A DNA stretch of 64,000 nucleotides from Odobenus rosmarus divergens (taxonomy: Eukaryota > Chordata > Mammalia > Carnivora > Odobenidae), in NCBI RefSeq assembly GCF_000321225.1, contig NW_004451402.1:494940-558939 (forward strand), given 5' to 3'. The notes below the pieces were generated by a model. It was not told where the DNA came from, made no database searches, and worked only from the letters and a program-made list of their open reading frames with translations. Both the position numbers and the translations under genes were made by a program. Shown here in pieces: positions 50,401 to 61,789 of the stretch. Every line of letters starts with the position of its first letter. The first letter of the stretch is position 1.

Positions 50401-50560
50401 GAAATGCAGTTTCAGTGTTCTCTTTCTTGATCTGGGCGTTGGCTAAACAAGTGTGTTCAATTAGTGAAAAGTCAATGAATTGTACACTTCTCTCTCTCGC
50501 TGTGTGTATGCATATGCGTATAAATATATATATCTTCATTAAAAAGCTAAAAAAAAAACT
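50401..50560 (+). mobile_element. Old L1M 3' end
   Basis: 'tctttcttgatctgggcgtt', 'gtgaaaagtcaatgaattgt', 'acacttctctctc' and a terminal 'tcattaaaaagc' match old L1 3'UTR ends in sense. Confidence 0.6.
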
Positions 50561-52239
50561 CTTTAAAAATCTAATGACCACATCCAACATATGATTGTGT
50601 ACAAGGGAAATAGCCACTTTTCCATACTCTGAAAATCATTCCCCTAAAACAACCTGCCATCGGGGTCAGGGCCTCCTGGGAGAAAAGGCACAAGATGAAG
50701 AGCCTTGTGTGCAAAAATGTAAAGGCTGAGATTTCCTATGTGATGTTTTCAGGTGTTTCAGAAACCCTAGTCAATTGAATGGCCTGAAAAGGAGCCCATC
50801 TGGAAACAAGCCATTCTGGACCATTAGGAATAGGAAATAGGGAGGGGGTGTCCAATGCTGGACAGAGTTCTACTTACCAAGACAAAGGGTCGGGGTGCAT
50901 CTTGTCTGGGGCAGAGCTGGCATGAACTGATGACCAGGTGAGCCAAAGCAAGGCTTTGGGAACCCTGCTACAGTCCAGGGAAGGATCAGAGCCCCAGGGT
51001 TCAGGCAGAGGCCAGAACAGTGTGGTGAGAAGTCCCCAGGGAGTGGCTCAGGAAATGGGCACTACAGTGTTGTTTGCGGGAGCCCTTTATGTGTATGACA
51101 GGATCCCAGCCGGAGATTTCAGGGTCTGACTGCCCAGGACTAGGGACAGAAGGGAGTGAAAGGGGATACAAAGGTCTAAGTCAAGGGGCTGAGGAAGTGA
51201 AAGAAAGGGATGGATGCAAAGCGAACAGGCACTTCAGGAATGGTGATTGACCCCAAAACTCACTCTGGGATGTTGAGACTTCTTCTAGCCAAGACAGGGT
51301 AGCAGGGCAGGATTTACACTCCCACCAAAAAAAGCTAAAACACTGAGGAAAACATCTGAAATGACAGTTTTCAGACTGAGAGGTGAGAGGTGAGAGGTGA
51401 AATATACAAACAGACTACATGTAAAAACAGCAGTCTGACCAAAGCCTGTGGCACCCAGCCCTGGAGGGTGACCCACTCTCTGCAGCAGCCGGCCCAGGAA
51501 GTGAGACTCTATCTCAAGCAACCTTTCAGGAAGTTAAAACAGTGCTCCTGTGACAGTCGTCCCCAAATAGCCAGGACTTGATTAGCAACTGATAGCTTAC
51601 CTACCTAAATTTTGCCTCTATCTCCAATTTAGGAACAACTGGAAAAAGGCAAATATGTATCCCTAACCCATCAGACAGGGTGCCCCAATTCTGGTTAGCC
51701 CCCCTACAGCTTCCCAAGCCAGCAGCCTCCAAGCAGGGTGTTTGCTTGTTCTCATTTGGGTGGTCTTCATTTATTTCCACAAAAGGGAACAATGAGGTAA
51801 GCCCCATGACCACCCCAGCTCACTGCCCAAACCACAGCACAGGGAGGGCACCGGAGTGGAGACCCCTGGGTCTGACCCAGAGGGGGGCAGGCAGAGCGAG
51901 AGTCTGGGGAGGACGGGCTGGCTGGATATAATGGATCAGAATCTTGTATAGCAGAGAGATGCACAGAGATCAATTCCGGGGGGTGGAGGGCAGGATCAAC
52001 CAGTGAGCCCCGGGGACAACTGGAGCTCAGTGCCCTGGGAATATTTGGGGGGCAGTGTAGAGCATACCTCAGAGGTACCCTGGCCAGAAGGGTGAGGAAT
52101 CTCGGGAGTTTTATCCTTCCACCAGGGGCTACAAAAAAGCCAGAGCGCGAGTCACGGTTGGGACATGTGTGAGGTAGCGACAATGACTACATCACCTTCC
52201 CATTCCTGACTTGGCAAAGAGTTATTATTTTTTTTCTCA
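50561..52239. other. Unassigned sequence
   Basis: I see no exon. A short heptamer repeat (GAGGTGA, three copies) lies near 51380-51400. Confidence 0.45.
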
Positions 52240-53025
52240 TGAACTGGCAATGAACTTTCTTAAACGTGTTTCACACATCTGCCCATGCAATCATGGTTTT
52301 TTTCTCCTTTTTTCTGTTGATGTAGTAAATTACATGGATTCATTGTCCAATGTGGTTTTTTTTATTAAGATTTTATTTATTTATTTGTCAGAGAGGGAGA
52401 GAGAGAGCACAAGCAGGAGGAATGGCAGGCAGAGGGAGAAGCAGCCTCCCCGCTGAGCAGGGATCCTGATGTGGGACTCGATCCCAGGACCCTGGGATCA
52501 TGACCTGAGCCGAAGGCAGACACTTCACCAACTGAGCCACCCAGGCGCCCTTTATTGTCCAATGTTAAGCCAACCCTGCTTCATAGAATAAACCCAGCTT
52601 GTTTCTGATAGATGATCATTTTTATATATTGCTGGTATTCACTGTATACTTCAAAGTGTACGATTTTCCAGAAAGCATGTATGATGTAAAGTATTCACTA
52701 ACACTCTATGTAGGGCTTCGCATCTCTGCTTATGATGGTGACTGGTCTGAACTGGTGTGTCCTTGGCAGGTTTCGTTCTTACTTGTTCTGGACTTAGAAC
52801 ATGAGCTGGGAAGTAGGCCCTTCTTCTTCATTTTCTGGAAAAGCTTATGGATGATTGGTAAGAAGAATTCTGCCAGCAAAGTCTTCTGGGCCTGGAGATT
52901 TGGGGAATGTGCTTAATTACAAATTCAAGTTCTTTACTAAGAATAGTACTATTCTGGTTTTCTACTTCTTCTAGAATCTGCTTTTAGCAAGTTGTGTTTT
53001 TCAAGTAATTTTATCTAAATCAAAA
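52240..53025 (-). mobile_element. Old L1M ORF2-region fragment, split by a SINE
   Basis: The plus strand reads antisense to L1 ORF2: 'gtagtaaattacatggattc' (52323), resuming after the SINE with 'ccctgcttcatagaataaac' (52574), 'tcttctgggcctggagattt' (52882) and 'ttaattacaaattcaagttc' (52913). It is heavily decayed with no open frame. The SINE at 52354-52553 interrupts it, giving the relative order of insertions. Confidence 0.75.
52354..52553 (-). mobile_element. CAN-SINE with perfect TSD, nested in old L1
   Basis: A full-length minus-strand SINE: T-rich tail side, GA block at 52391-52407, 'ctcgatcccaggaccctggg', and 'actgagccacccaggcgccc' at the head. It is flanked by a 12-bp duplication, ATTGTCCAATGT, at 52342-52353 and 52554-52565. 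It is close to the young arctoid form. Confidence 0.95.
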
Positions 53026-53438
53026 AATATGTGTAGAGTGAAGGTTGGCAGAATATCAAAGTTAACTGAATTTAATTATTATTGCATATGCCCGAGTGAA
53101 ATGATGGCTGGTGATGTTCGGGAGAGTAAAACAATAAAGATCCATGTAATTAATAAATTATTATGTATTTATTTGTGAAATTTGTTTTCTTGTCTTCCTT
53201 TCAATGGAGTCACGAGTTGTGCTTTCATAATTCAAATTTTTACATAACTTACTTACATAATATTTACATAATTTATTCTGTTGTCACCAATGTCAGTGAA
53301 GTAATGTCGAATGAAGCAAACTTTTTTGAGTCATTGTAGTTATTACACTGAATTTAATTAATTTGAATTTGGAGAAAATATTCTGCCAAAAGAATAGCAA
53401 CTAGGATGTCAATAAAAATGTTAAAAGAAAAAACTGTT
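53026..53438. other. AT-rich unassigned sequence
   Basis: I see nothing nameable. Confidence 0.45.
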
Positions 53439-53454
53439 AAAAGAATTCTTAGAT

Positions 53455-53647
53455 TCGGGTGCCTGGGTGGCTCAGTCCTTAGGCGTCTGCCTTCGGCTCA
53501 GGTCGTGATCCCAGGGTCCTGGGATCGAGCCCCGCATCGGGCTCCCTGCTCGGCGGAAAGCCTGCTTCTCCCCCTCCCACTCCCCCTGCTTGTGTTCCCT
53601 CTCTCTCTGTGTCTCTCTCTGTCAAATAAATAAATAAAATCTTTTAA
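53455..53647 (+). mobile_element. Young CAN-SINE with perfect 16-bp TSD
   Basis: A full-length plus-strand copy: 'gggtgcctgggtggctcag' head, 'cgatcccgc'-type B-box region, CT-rich block with TCTCTCTCTGTG, AATAAATAAATAAAATC signal and A-tail. The duplication AAAAGAATTCTTAGAT is exact at 53439-53454 and 53648-53663. Few differences from the expected master sequence suggest it is the youngest SINE in the window. Confidence 0.95.
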
Positions 53648-53663
53648 AAAAGAATTCTTAGAT

Positions 53664-54014
53664 CAAAAATATTCATAAATGTGACATATCATAACGGGTT
53701 ATTTGTGGTAAATTATCTTCATCACAGAAAATCTTAGGAAATATTTTTATTCTATCCTATAAATTTAATTATATTTTTAATCATAATTAAAATTTATCAT
53801 ATCATTTATATTATGATTTTCACCATCTATATCCACACAGTATTTCAGTTTTTCTTCTTCTAAATTTTTAAATTTGGAGTTATTATAAGGAAAGTTGAAG
53901 GTAGCAGTTATATTGCTCAATTTATTTAAATCTCTCTCTTTTTTTGGCTTTCGTCTATTTACTTTTATTTTATTCTGTCACTTTCTTCTAATGTGTTCTT
54001 CATTCCTCAGTTTT
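53664..54014. other. AT-rich unassigned sequence
   Basis: I see nothing nameable. Confidence 0.45.
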
Positions 54015-54840
54015 GAAATCTTTTTTCTTTTTTATTCTTTTTTATTGTTTTTTAAATAATTCCAGTACACTTAACATACAGTAGTTTCAGATGTACAATA
54101 TAGTGATTCTGCACTTCCATACATCACCCAGTGCTCAATACAGGAAGTACCTTCCTTCATCCCACCTCCCTGCTGGTAACCATCAGTTTATTCTCTATAG
54201 TTAAGTGTCTGTTTGTCTCTCTCTCCTTTTTTTTTTTCCTTTTCTCTTTTGTTTTATTTCTTAAATTCCACCTATGGGTGAAATCATATGGTATTTGTCT
54301 TTCTCTGACTGGCTTATTTTGCTTAGCATTATACTCTCTAGTTCTAACCATGTTGTTGCAAATGGCAAGACTTTCTTCTTTTTTATGGCTGAATAATATT
54401 CCATTGTACCACCTCTTCTTTATCCATTCATCAGTCGATGGACACTTGGGCTGCTTCCATATCTTGGCTATTGTAAATAATGCTGTTATAAACACAGGGG
54501 TGCATGTTTCCCTTTGAATTAGTGTTTTGGTATTGTGGGGGTAAATGCCCAGTAGGGTGATTACCAGATCATAGGGTAGTTCCATTTTTACCTATTTGAG
54601 GAACCTCCAAGAGGCTGCACCAGTTTGCATTCCCAGCAACAGTGCATGAGGGTTCCTATTTCTCTACATCCCTGTAGAGAAACAAACTTGTTGTTTCCTG
54701 TGTTGTTGATTTTAGCCACTCTGACAGGTGTGAGATGATATCGCCTTATAGTTTTGATTTGCATTTACCTGATGATGAGTGATGTTGAACATCTTTTCAT
54801 GTGTCTGTTGGCCCACCTGGATGTCTCCTTTTTATTAAGA
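54015..54840 (-). mobile_element. Carnivore L1 3' end, 5'-truncated
   Basis: The T-rich run at 54015-54058 is the L1 A-tail. It is followed by antisense 3'UTR ('acacttaacatacagtag') and antisense ORF2 C-terminus ('ggctgaataatattccattg', 'ccattcatcagtcgatggac'). It ends near 54840. No convincing TSD is found. Confidence 0.9.
54157..54585 (-). pseudogene. L1 ORF2 C-terminal remnant
   Basis: The frame keeps ORF2 C-terminal landmarks: LPYD, LLGIYP, FTIAKIWKQPKCPSTDEWI. After about residue 65 it leaves the ORF2 frame (the expected WYIYTMEY-type text is lost), which indicates an indel. The endonuclease and reverse transcriptase are absent, so it is inactive. Confidence 0.8.
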
Positions 54841-54876
54841 TTATATTTTGCTGGGTCTTTAATGGCCAAAAAATAA

Positions 54877-54940
54877 TCTCTATATATCTGAATCTCTTCC
54901 TTTATATATGAATCTCTTTATATATGAATCTCTTCCTTTC
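54877..54940. repeat. Short tandem triplication
   Basis: About three copies of a TATATATGAATCTCTTCCTT-like unit, with one copy shortened by a few bases. Confidence 0.75.
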
Positions 54941-57900
54941 CAGTCATGTGAACATTTTCATTTAAAAATTCTCTTCTACTTTATTGGAATGTTACTCATT
55001 GCAAATTTCACATGCAATTTCTTTTTCCCCCCAACATTTTATCATATTTTCAGAGACAACAAAGTTGAAAGATTTTTCAGTGGACACGTATATACCCACC
55101 ACTTAGTTTCTACCTTTAGCATTTTACTACAGTTGCTTTATCATCTATCTATATGTCTCCATTTATTCATCAAGGTACACATCCACTAATTCATCTTGTT
55201 TTTGATGCATTATAAAGTAAATTACAGATATCAAAACACTTCTGCTCAATACTTTATACCATGAAATTTCCTTTGACTTTAAGAACGTATTTTCTCTACA
55301 AATCAATAGTTCTAATACTTTTGAAAGTGAAATAGCTAAAGCTAAATCTGTTAAAATAACATTATGTTAATAGTAAGCAACAGTTGAAGTTCATTGTAAC
55401 TGTGAATAGCACAATTTAAAGTTAAATTTATTTTACCCAAAGACCACAATGTGCTTTTTATTTGATGATATTCTATTGCTTTTCTTAACTCTTCTAGTGC
55501 ATGTCATATCTTTTCTAAATTAACCCAATTTTTAAAGCATTTCATTGGCTATCTCGTCATGTATTCAAAAGTGACCACAAGGCCATATTTTCTGTGTTTC
55601 TTAGAGATGTTCTCTTTGAGCAAATGCAAATAAATATCATAGATAATCACTGAGAGGTTCTGAAAAATGTCATCGACACCCACACGTCTCTTTGGTAACA
55701 AATTCAAACTAAAAAACATCGACATTGCCAATGACACAAGAATACTTCTGGATTTCTGGCCAAAATTCTGGCAGCACCTTTTCCTTTGCTAACTTGTGAC
55801 TATGCTTTCATAGGCTCCTCTAGAAAGACTTTCAAATCAGTTCTTCATGCTAAAATTTATTTTTTCAGTTCTTGATTTAAGTCACACCTGTGCTTATAAC
55901 AGGTATAAAACCAGGAGCTGCTCACAAATCCCAGTTTCCTTGTTTTTGTTCTGCTTGTAGCTCAACATACATAATAAATATTAGTTGTTCAACTTGACTT
56001 TTTTCTCTGCTATAACCTATTTGAAATAAATAATACTTAAATTGTTAAATGTTATGCATGGTTTTTCTTTCACTTTATCACTCCTTAAAATGCTAATCTC
56101 ATCTTGAGTTCTCCATCCTAGAGATTAGCATTTGCTTTATTTTTTAACCGACTTTTGTGCTTATCCTTCTAGAATCAAATTATGAAATTATTTCTAGTAA
56201 ATCTATAAATGTCCCATTATATTCTTTTTGTGCTGTTGACGCCTTAAAGAGCAATGTCATGCTTAGTGAAATACTGGACACATTACTTCATAAGAATAAC
56301 ACACCAATGTTCTCTATGAGTGTTTACTTGTCAGTGTTGAATACTATCTATTGTTTGCCCTTTAATCAGCTTTATTTAAAAATTGTACATGAAGCATGCA
56401 TCACTTCTTGTGTTATACAAATGACATTTTATGTTATTTTCATCAAGAAACCAAGTTTCCCCAGTTACAAATGTGATCATTAACCTGAAGACTGGTTGTA
56501 AAACATTTTGACTGTAGTAACAAAATGCTTTCTTTGAACCTAGCATATAAAAGGTACATTTTTTTCCTCCATTTAAAAGATTTTGGTATAAAATGAAATC
56601 TCAAAATTTCTGCCACTTCAACCAATGGAAGACTGTAAATTTTAATGCATTGTAGTTTGCTGGAAACATCCTCACACCATCACATGGATATCATGGCCAT
56701 TTTCCAGAATCATTATACAATAGACATTACTCAGGTTTCATTTTTCTATTTGAATTTGCCAATTTTATCCCTAATGGACAGGTCAGAGTTGTAATTAGTG
56801 CATTCAGGTTGACTTGTTCTATCATTTTCAAAATCAGTAATTCAACCTTCATTTAGTAAAAATTACAAAATTTTAGGGATTTCATATGACTTTATCAACT
56901 TGTGAATTTGATGAAGATAATTTACTGTTCATATTTTTATTTTAATAAAGAATTAAATATTTATAAATAAAATGTCTAATGTTTTGTTTACAATTTATGT
57001 TGCCTTTAACAGAAATCTGCTGATTTTAATTTTTTCCAGTTTTTAAACATTTAAGAAGACCACATTTTGGAAAACGTCCTTTATTCCTTTCTTACTTTTT
57101 CTTCTTGAGGCTCTACTTTTGCATTTTTTTCCATTTTGACCTCTATTTGTACTCCTTTTCTTTTACCTAACATAAAGTGCTAAAATATAATTGTTTTAAG
57201 TATGGGTGTATTTTCCTCAATCTATGTGTATATATAAATTAAGGTAAATGAAATACAAAACATTTAAAATTATTGCATGTTTTCCAAAAATTTATTTTTT
57301 CTAAAGTATTCAAAATTATCCATTAAAATCCAAAAGCAAAATACACATTGAATTCAATATACTTAATAAATATTAACATTCTCAATAAAAATATATTGTT
57401 TTTATTTTATGAAATTTAAATAAATGTTCTGAAACAGTTTTATGAATCTAGCATTTAACATTATCTACATGCTAGTCTTATGTTTAGATCAACATATTTA
57501 TAAATTTAAGAGTAATATCAATATTTTTTTTATTACAGAATGTTCCTTGGTTTTTATGTCCAACCTCTGGAACTAGAAATTAGAAACCAAGAGAGTCAAA
57601 CTAAAATAAATGACGCTCCACACTACTGGGTAATCCTACCTTGTTATGTGAGTATCTATTGCCCTGTGCTCCCTGAAAGGAAGAATTTGACAAGCTAATT
57701 CATTTTTATTTTCTCTTACCTACGTTCTTCCACTGCTGAAATCCTTCCCAGCACTCCAAAAGCAATGTCCTTCTCCAAGGTCAGCAGTAGCACAACCCAC
57801 AAGCCTTCATGACATTTTGAAATAGTTGCCTTTTATGTCAAGGGTGTAGCGCAAGAGATGTAGACAAGTATTTTCCTGAGGCCTGAACAGAGTTAGTCAT

Positions 57901-58226
57901 GAGTGAAAGCTTAGGTTACTAATTTCACTTTTGTGCATTTGTGACACACAAGGGTCTCAAGGGTGTGGGGATCTAGGAGAGAGAATCTCTTGCAAGGGCC
58001 AAGGGTTGTACTGGTCATGAAAATACTACTTAATGATACAGTCTTGAAATAGAGTACCAACCAACAGGACCAATGTGAGAAATATATAGCTCAACACTTG
58101 CAGCTGGAGTTTTTGATATATTTCAACCTAATATATCAAACTTGATCCCAATCAGTAAAATGCACATTATTTTTGAGCACACATGGAACACTTACCAAAA
58201 TAATTCATAACATATGCCACAATATT
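54941..58226. other. AT-rich unassigned sequence
   Basis: About 3.3 kb of strongly AT-rich DNA with no repeat that I can name. Frames at 55549-55737 (minus) and 56157-56483 (plus) have no recognisable domain. It could be very old transposon debris. Confidence 0.4.
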
Positions 58227-58282
58227 TTACATTATCCAGTGGATATTCAGAAAATATCCAATATTTTCTGAAAATAATGTAA
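58227..58282. repeat. Quasi-palindrome (potential hairpin)
   Basis: The inner arms 58246-58257 and 58261-58272 are perfect 12-bp complements with a 3-bp loop. The outer arms 58227-58235 and 58274-58282 are perfect 9-bp complements. A 10-bp bulge lies on the left side only. Confidence 0.8.
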
Positions 58283-58399
58283 TAATGAAAACAGAAGTCA
58301 GCAATGACAAGGTGGCTAACATAATCCTGTATGACTAAAAACTAAATTTGAAAAGTTACTAGATAATCCAGGTTAAAAGGGAAACTATAAGAGTTATAA

Positions 58400-60160
58400 A
58401 ATATTCAAAATCTGTGGGATTAACTTAGAAATTAATAATTATGAATACATATATCTAAAACAAAGAAAAAATCAAAATAAATGAGCTAAAGATTCAACTC
58501 AAGATACTATAAAAAAATAACAGGGCACCCAATGAAACCTTAATGAAGAAAATATAAAACCAGAAATTCATAAAACCAAAAACAACAACAACAACAAAAA
58601 ATAGGGTAAAGTAACAAAAGCCGATTCCTTGAAAAGCTAGTAATTTAGATCTCTGGAAAAAAATGATCATGAGGAAAAGAAAAAGCACACAAATAAGCCA
58701 AATTAAAAATGGCTATGGGAAACTAGCCTTAGATATAACAAACATTTTTTAAATTATAGAAAAATATTATAAACAAACATACTCCAATATATCTGAAAAC
58801 CTAGATAAAATGAATTTCTAGAAAACTGAAAGAGGAAATAGAAATCCCAAATAGGCTAATAGCCATTAAATTAACTAAAATGGTAAACAAAAGCCTGTTT
58901 AAACTTAACTAGATAAATAAAATTCAACAATTGCCTTATGTCGGCATTACAAATAAAGTCTACCAAACATTCAAGGAGTTGACAACCCCCATGCAAACCC
59001 TTTTAATGTGGCTCCTGAAGATAGGAAATTAATTTTACAAAGTCAGTATCTTGATATCACAATCCAACAAGGACCACAAAATAAAAGAAAATTAACTTCA
59101 TTTATGAACCCAGATGCAATAATCACAAGTGAAATGTTATAATGTAACATTTCAAATTGCACATAATCACTGAGTTCCAGGCAGATTGGAACGAGAAAAG
59201 GCATACACCTAGGTGTATCTTACTCTGAGGAAAAATAGAAAATATGATGACTTTCAGACAGAAAGAATTATTTATTTACAAAGCAAAAAGAAATCAGAAT
59301 TGCAACAGAGATTTTCTTTTATAGCATCAGGATGCTAGAAAATGGTGGAATAATATCTATAGACTAGAAAGAATTAAGCATTTCAATTGAAGAATTCTGT
59401 ATTCCAAATATCTCATTCATTTGCCAGGTTGAAAGAAAAATATTTGCAAATATTCAAAGATTCAGAGACTATACCACCTGTGTATACCTATTAGGAAAAC
59501 AATTTTTAAAGAGCTCTAAACAAAGAACAAGTGAATCAAAAAGTGAAAGGAAAGGTGAAAAGGAGACAAAGAAAAGTAACAAGCAATAAAACTTGAAATA
59601 AGTGACTAGATAGATAGATAATCTAACAGTCAAAGATAACCTTCCTAAGGATATGCCATATAAATTCAACATAAAATACTTAAAACAGAGGACAACTGCA
59701 AGTGATTTTTGATACATTGAATGGAATATATATCTCAGCAAAACCTAGATGTTGGGGAGGATAAAGAAGGAAGAAAAGAAGTGAAAAAAGACCAAATATC
59801 TCACCCGGGGATGAGTGAGGAGCTGAGAGAGAAGAGTGGGGCCCTGAAAGTATTGTAAAGCTCACGAACACCAGGGAGGACAAAATAACTATTAACAGAA
59901 GGAAAAGGGGGCAGTAAATGAAACCTGATCATACAAACAAAAATGAGAAAAAGAGAAAGTAGTCAGATAGGAGAAATAATATTCATAAGTTAATAAGGAA
60001 AAGAATTGTTATGATAACCATAAAGAAGGCTAAGTTTTCCTATTGCAAACCAGACATTTCCAGATTATACTAAAAAAACAAAGCCCAGCTAAATGCTGAA
60101 TATTAGAAAACCATTTAAGTAACAAGAGGGATTTAAAATAAAGGGATAAGCAAGGAGGTA
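58400..60160 (+). mobile_element. Very old L1M fragments
   Basis: Sense L1 ORF2-like text: 'agccgattccttgaaaagct' (58619), 'aacctagataaaatgaattt' (58799), 'gtctaccaaacattcaagga' (58958). A worn 3'UTR-like part follows: 'gaagaattctgtattccaaa' (59389). Many gaps and stops; boundaries uncertain. An (AAC)n run lies at 58580-58598. Confidence 0.5.
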
Positions 60161-60189
60161 TGCAAATGCAAAGAAAAGGAGAGCCGTGG

Positions 60190-60480
60190 TGGCACTATTC
60201 TTTATAGGCTCTTGAACAACTTTATAAGAGCTGTTTTAAAGTCCTTGTTTGCTAATTTCATGTTAGTTTATCCTGGAGTCATTATTGACTTTTTTCTTGG
60301 CTAGGGTCACATGTGTTGTTCTTTGTATGTCTAGTAAATTTTTATTGTGTAGTGAATATTGTGAATAATACATGTAGAGACCCTGGATTTAGTTATGTTC
60401 CTCTGAAAAGTGTCAAGTTTTGTTCTAGCTGGTCTCCAAATGGCCTCTCCTGTGGTGTCCAGCAGGCAAAACTCTCTCAG
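60190..60480 (-). mobile_element. Possible old L1M 3'UTR fragment
   Basis: 'gagctgttttaaagtccttg', 'ctaatttcatgttagtttat' and 'tagagaccctggatttagtt' resemble antisense old-L1 3'UTR. It is opposite in orientation to the preceding fragment. Confidence 0.4.
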
Positions 60481-60519
60481 TTCTTTTAGCTCCCAGCTGC
60501 TTTTTTTGCCAGGCCTCTT

Positions 60520-60724
60520 TTTTTTTTTTTTTTAAGATTTTATTTATTTATTTGACCGAGAGAGAGAGGGAGAGAGAGAGCACAAGCAGGGGGAGCAGCA
60601 GGCAGAGGGAGAAGCCGGCTCCCCGCTGAGCAAGGAGCCAGATGCGGGAGTCGATCCCAGGAACCCGAGATCATGACCTGAGCCAAAGGCAGACACTTAA
60701 CCAACTGAGCCACCCAGGCATCCC
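60520..60724 (-). mobile_element. CAN-SINE, first of a tandem pair
   Basis: A full-length minus-strand SINE: 16-base T-tract, GA block at 60558-60579, 'gtcgatcccaggaacccgag', 'actgagccacccaggcatcc'. It is flanked by TGCCAGGCCTCTT at 60507-60519 and 60725-60737. Its sequence differs from the adjacent copy, so the pair is not a simple tandem duplication. Confidence 0.95.
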
Positions 60725-60737
60725 TGCCAGGCCTCTT

Positions 60738-60952
60738 TTTTTTTTTATAAAAATTTTTATTTATTTGTTTGACAAAGAGAGAGAGATAGTGAGAGATAGC
60801 GAGAGCAGGAACACAAGCAGGGGGAGTGGGAGAGGGAGAAGCAGGCTTCCCGCTGAGCAGCGAGCCCGATGCAGGGCTCGATCCCAGGACCTCGGGATCA
60901 TGACCTGAGCCGAAGGCAGACGCTTAACGACTGAGCCACCCAGGCGCCCCCC
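60738..60952 (-). mobile_element. CAN-SINE, second of a tandem pair
   Basis: A full-length minus-strand SINE with a different GA/GATA block (60776-60808) and a shorter, interrupted T-tract. It is flanked by the same 13-mer TGCCAGGCCTCTT at 60725-60737 and 60953-60965. The shared site means both SINEs used the same target. Confidence 0.95.
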
Positions 60953-61191
60953 TGCCAGGCCTCTTGAAGTCTCCCATGCACACTCCTGGCTCCATAGTTA
61001 GAAGAGTTTATTATTCAGGAAGAGTTTATATGCAGAGTTATGGGCTCACTCTATCTGCAGTTTCTTTCCTTCTGGTATTCTCCTAATCTTCTAATTATCT
61101 TGTCAGATGACTTCTGACTCCTTAAACTTGAATAAGACTGTCTATCCTTGCAGTTAAAATTGGAGAGTACCATCAGGCATTTAAATTTCTC

Positions 61192-61789
61192 TGTGGTATG
61201 CAGAGTTCTGAAATGGTTCCCAAGATTCCCACTACTAGTGCACATGTCTTAGAAAATCTCCACCCCTGGGCATGGGGGACAGTTGTGAATAGGACTGGGA
61301 TTTCACTCGTGTGATTAAGTTAATTATGTGGGAAAGATGAAGGGATTTTTCAGACATAATTAAGGTTTCCAATCAGTTGACATGGAATTCACCAAAGGGA
61401 AGATCATCCTAGGTAGGTCTGACCTAATCAGGTGAGCCCTTACAAGAAATCAGAGACAAGAGCAGCAGATGCTGGCCTTGAAAAAGCAACCTCTATGTAG
61501 TGGGGAGGACCATGTGGCAGGGCACAGTGGGTGGCCTCTAGGACCTGAGAACTTCAGGCCCACAGCAATAAGCAACTGACTTCTGCCAACAATCTGTGAG
61601 CTGCAGGAAGACCCCAGGCCTTAGACAAAATTGCAGCCCTGACTGTCACCTTGACTACAGTCTGGTAAGACCCTGAGCAGAAGATCCAGAGATGTCTCAC
61701 CTACAGAAACCATGAGAAAATACATTTGTATTGTTTTAAGCTGCTAAATTTGTGATGATTTTATTGTGCAGCAATAGAAAACTCATACA
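61192..61789 (+). mobile_element. Ancient solo LTR-like element (ERVL/MaLR type)
   Basis: It starts TGTGGTATGCAGA and ends with ...AATAGAAAACTCATACA, giving TG...CA ends over about 600 bp. Inside are a worn 'gtgattaagttaattatgtg', 'tcatcctaggtaggtctgac', 'cagccctgactgtcaccttg', 'ttgtattgttttaagctgct', in the order expected for this mammalian LTR group. No gag, pol or env is adjacent. No clear 5-bp TSD is seen. Confidence 0.7.

Noticed and set aside
60642..60908. 88-codon frame across the tandem SINEs
   Set aside because: It is translation of SINE sequence.
61192..61789. Possible complete endogenous retrovirus
   Set aside because: Only a solo LTR-like unit is present; no gag, pol or env sequence is adjacent.
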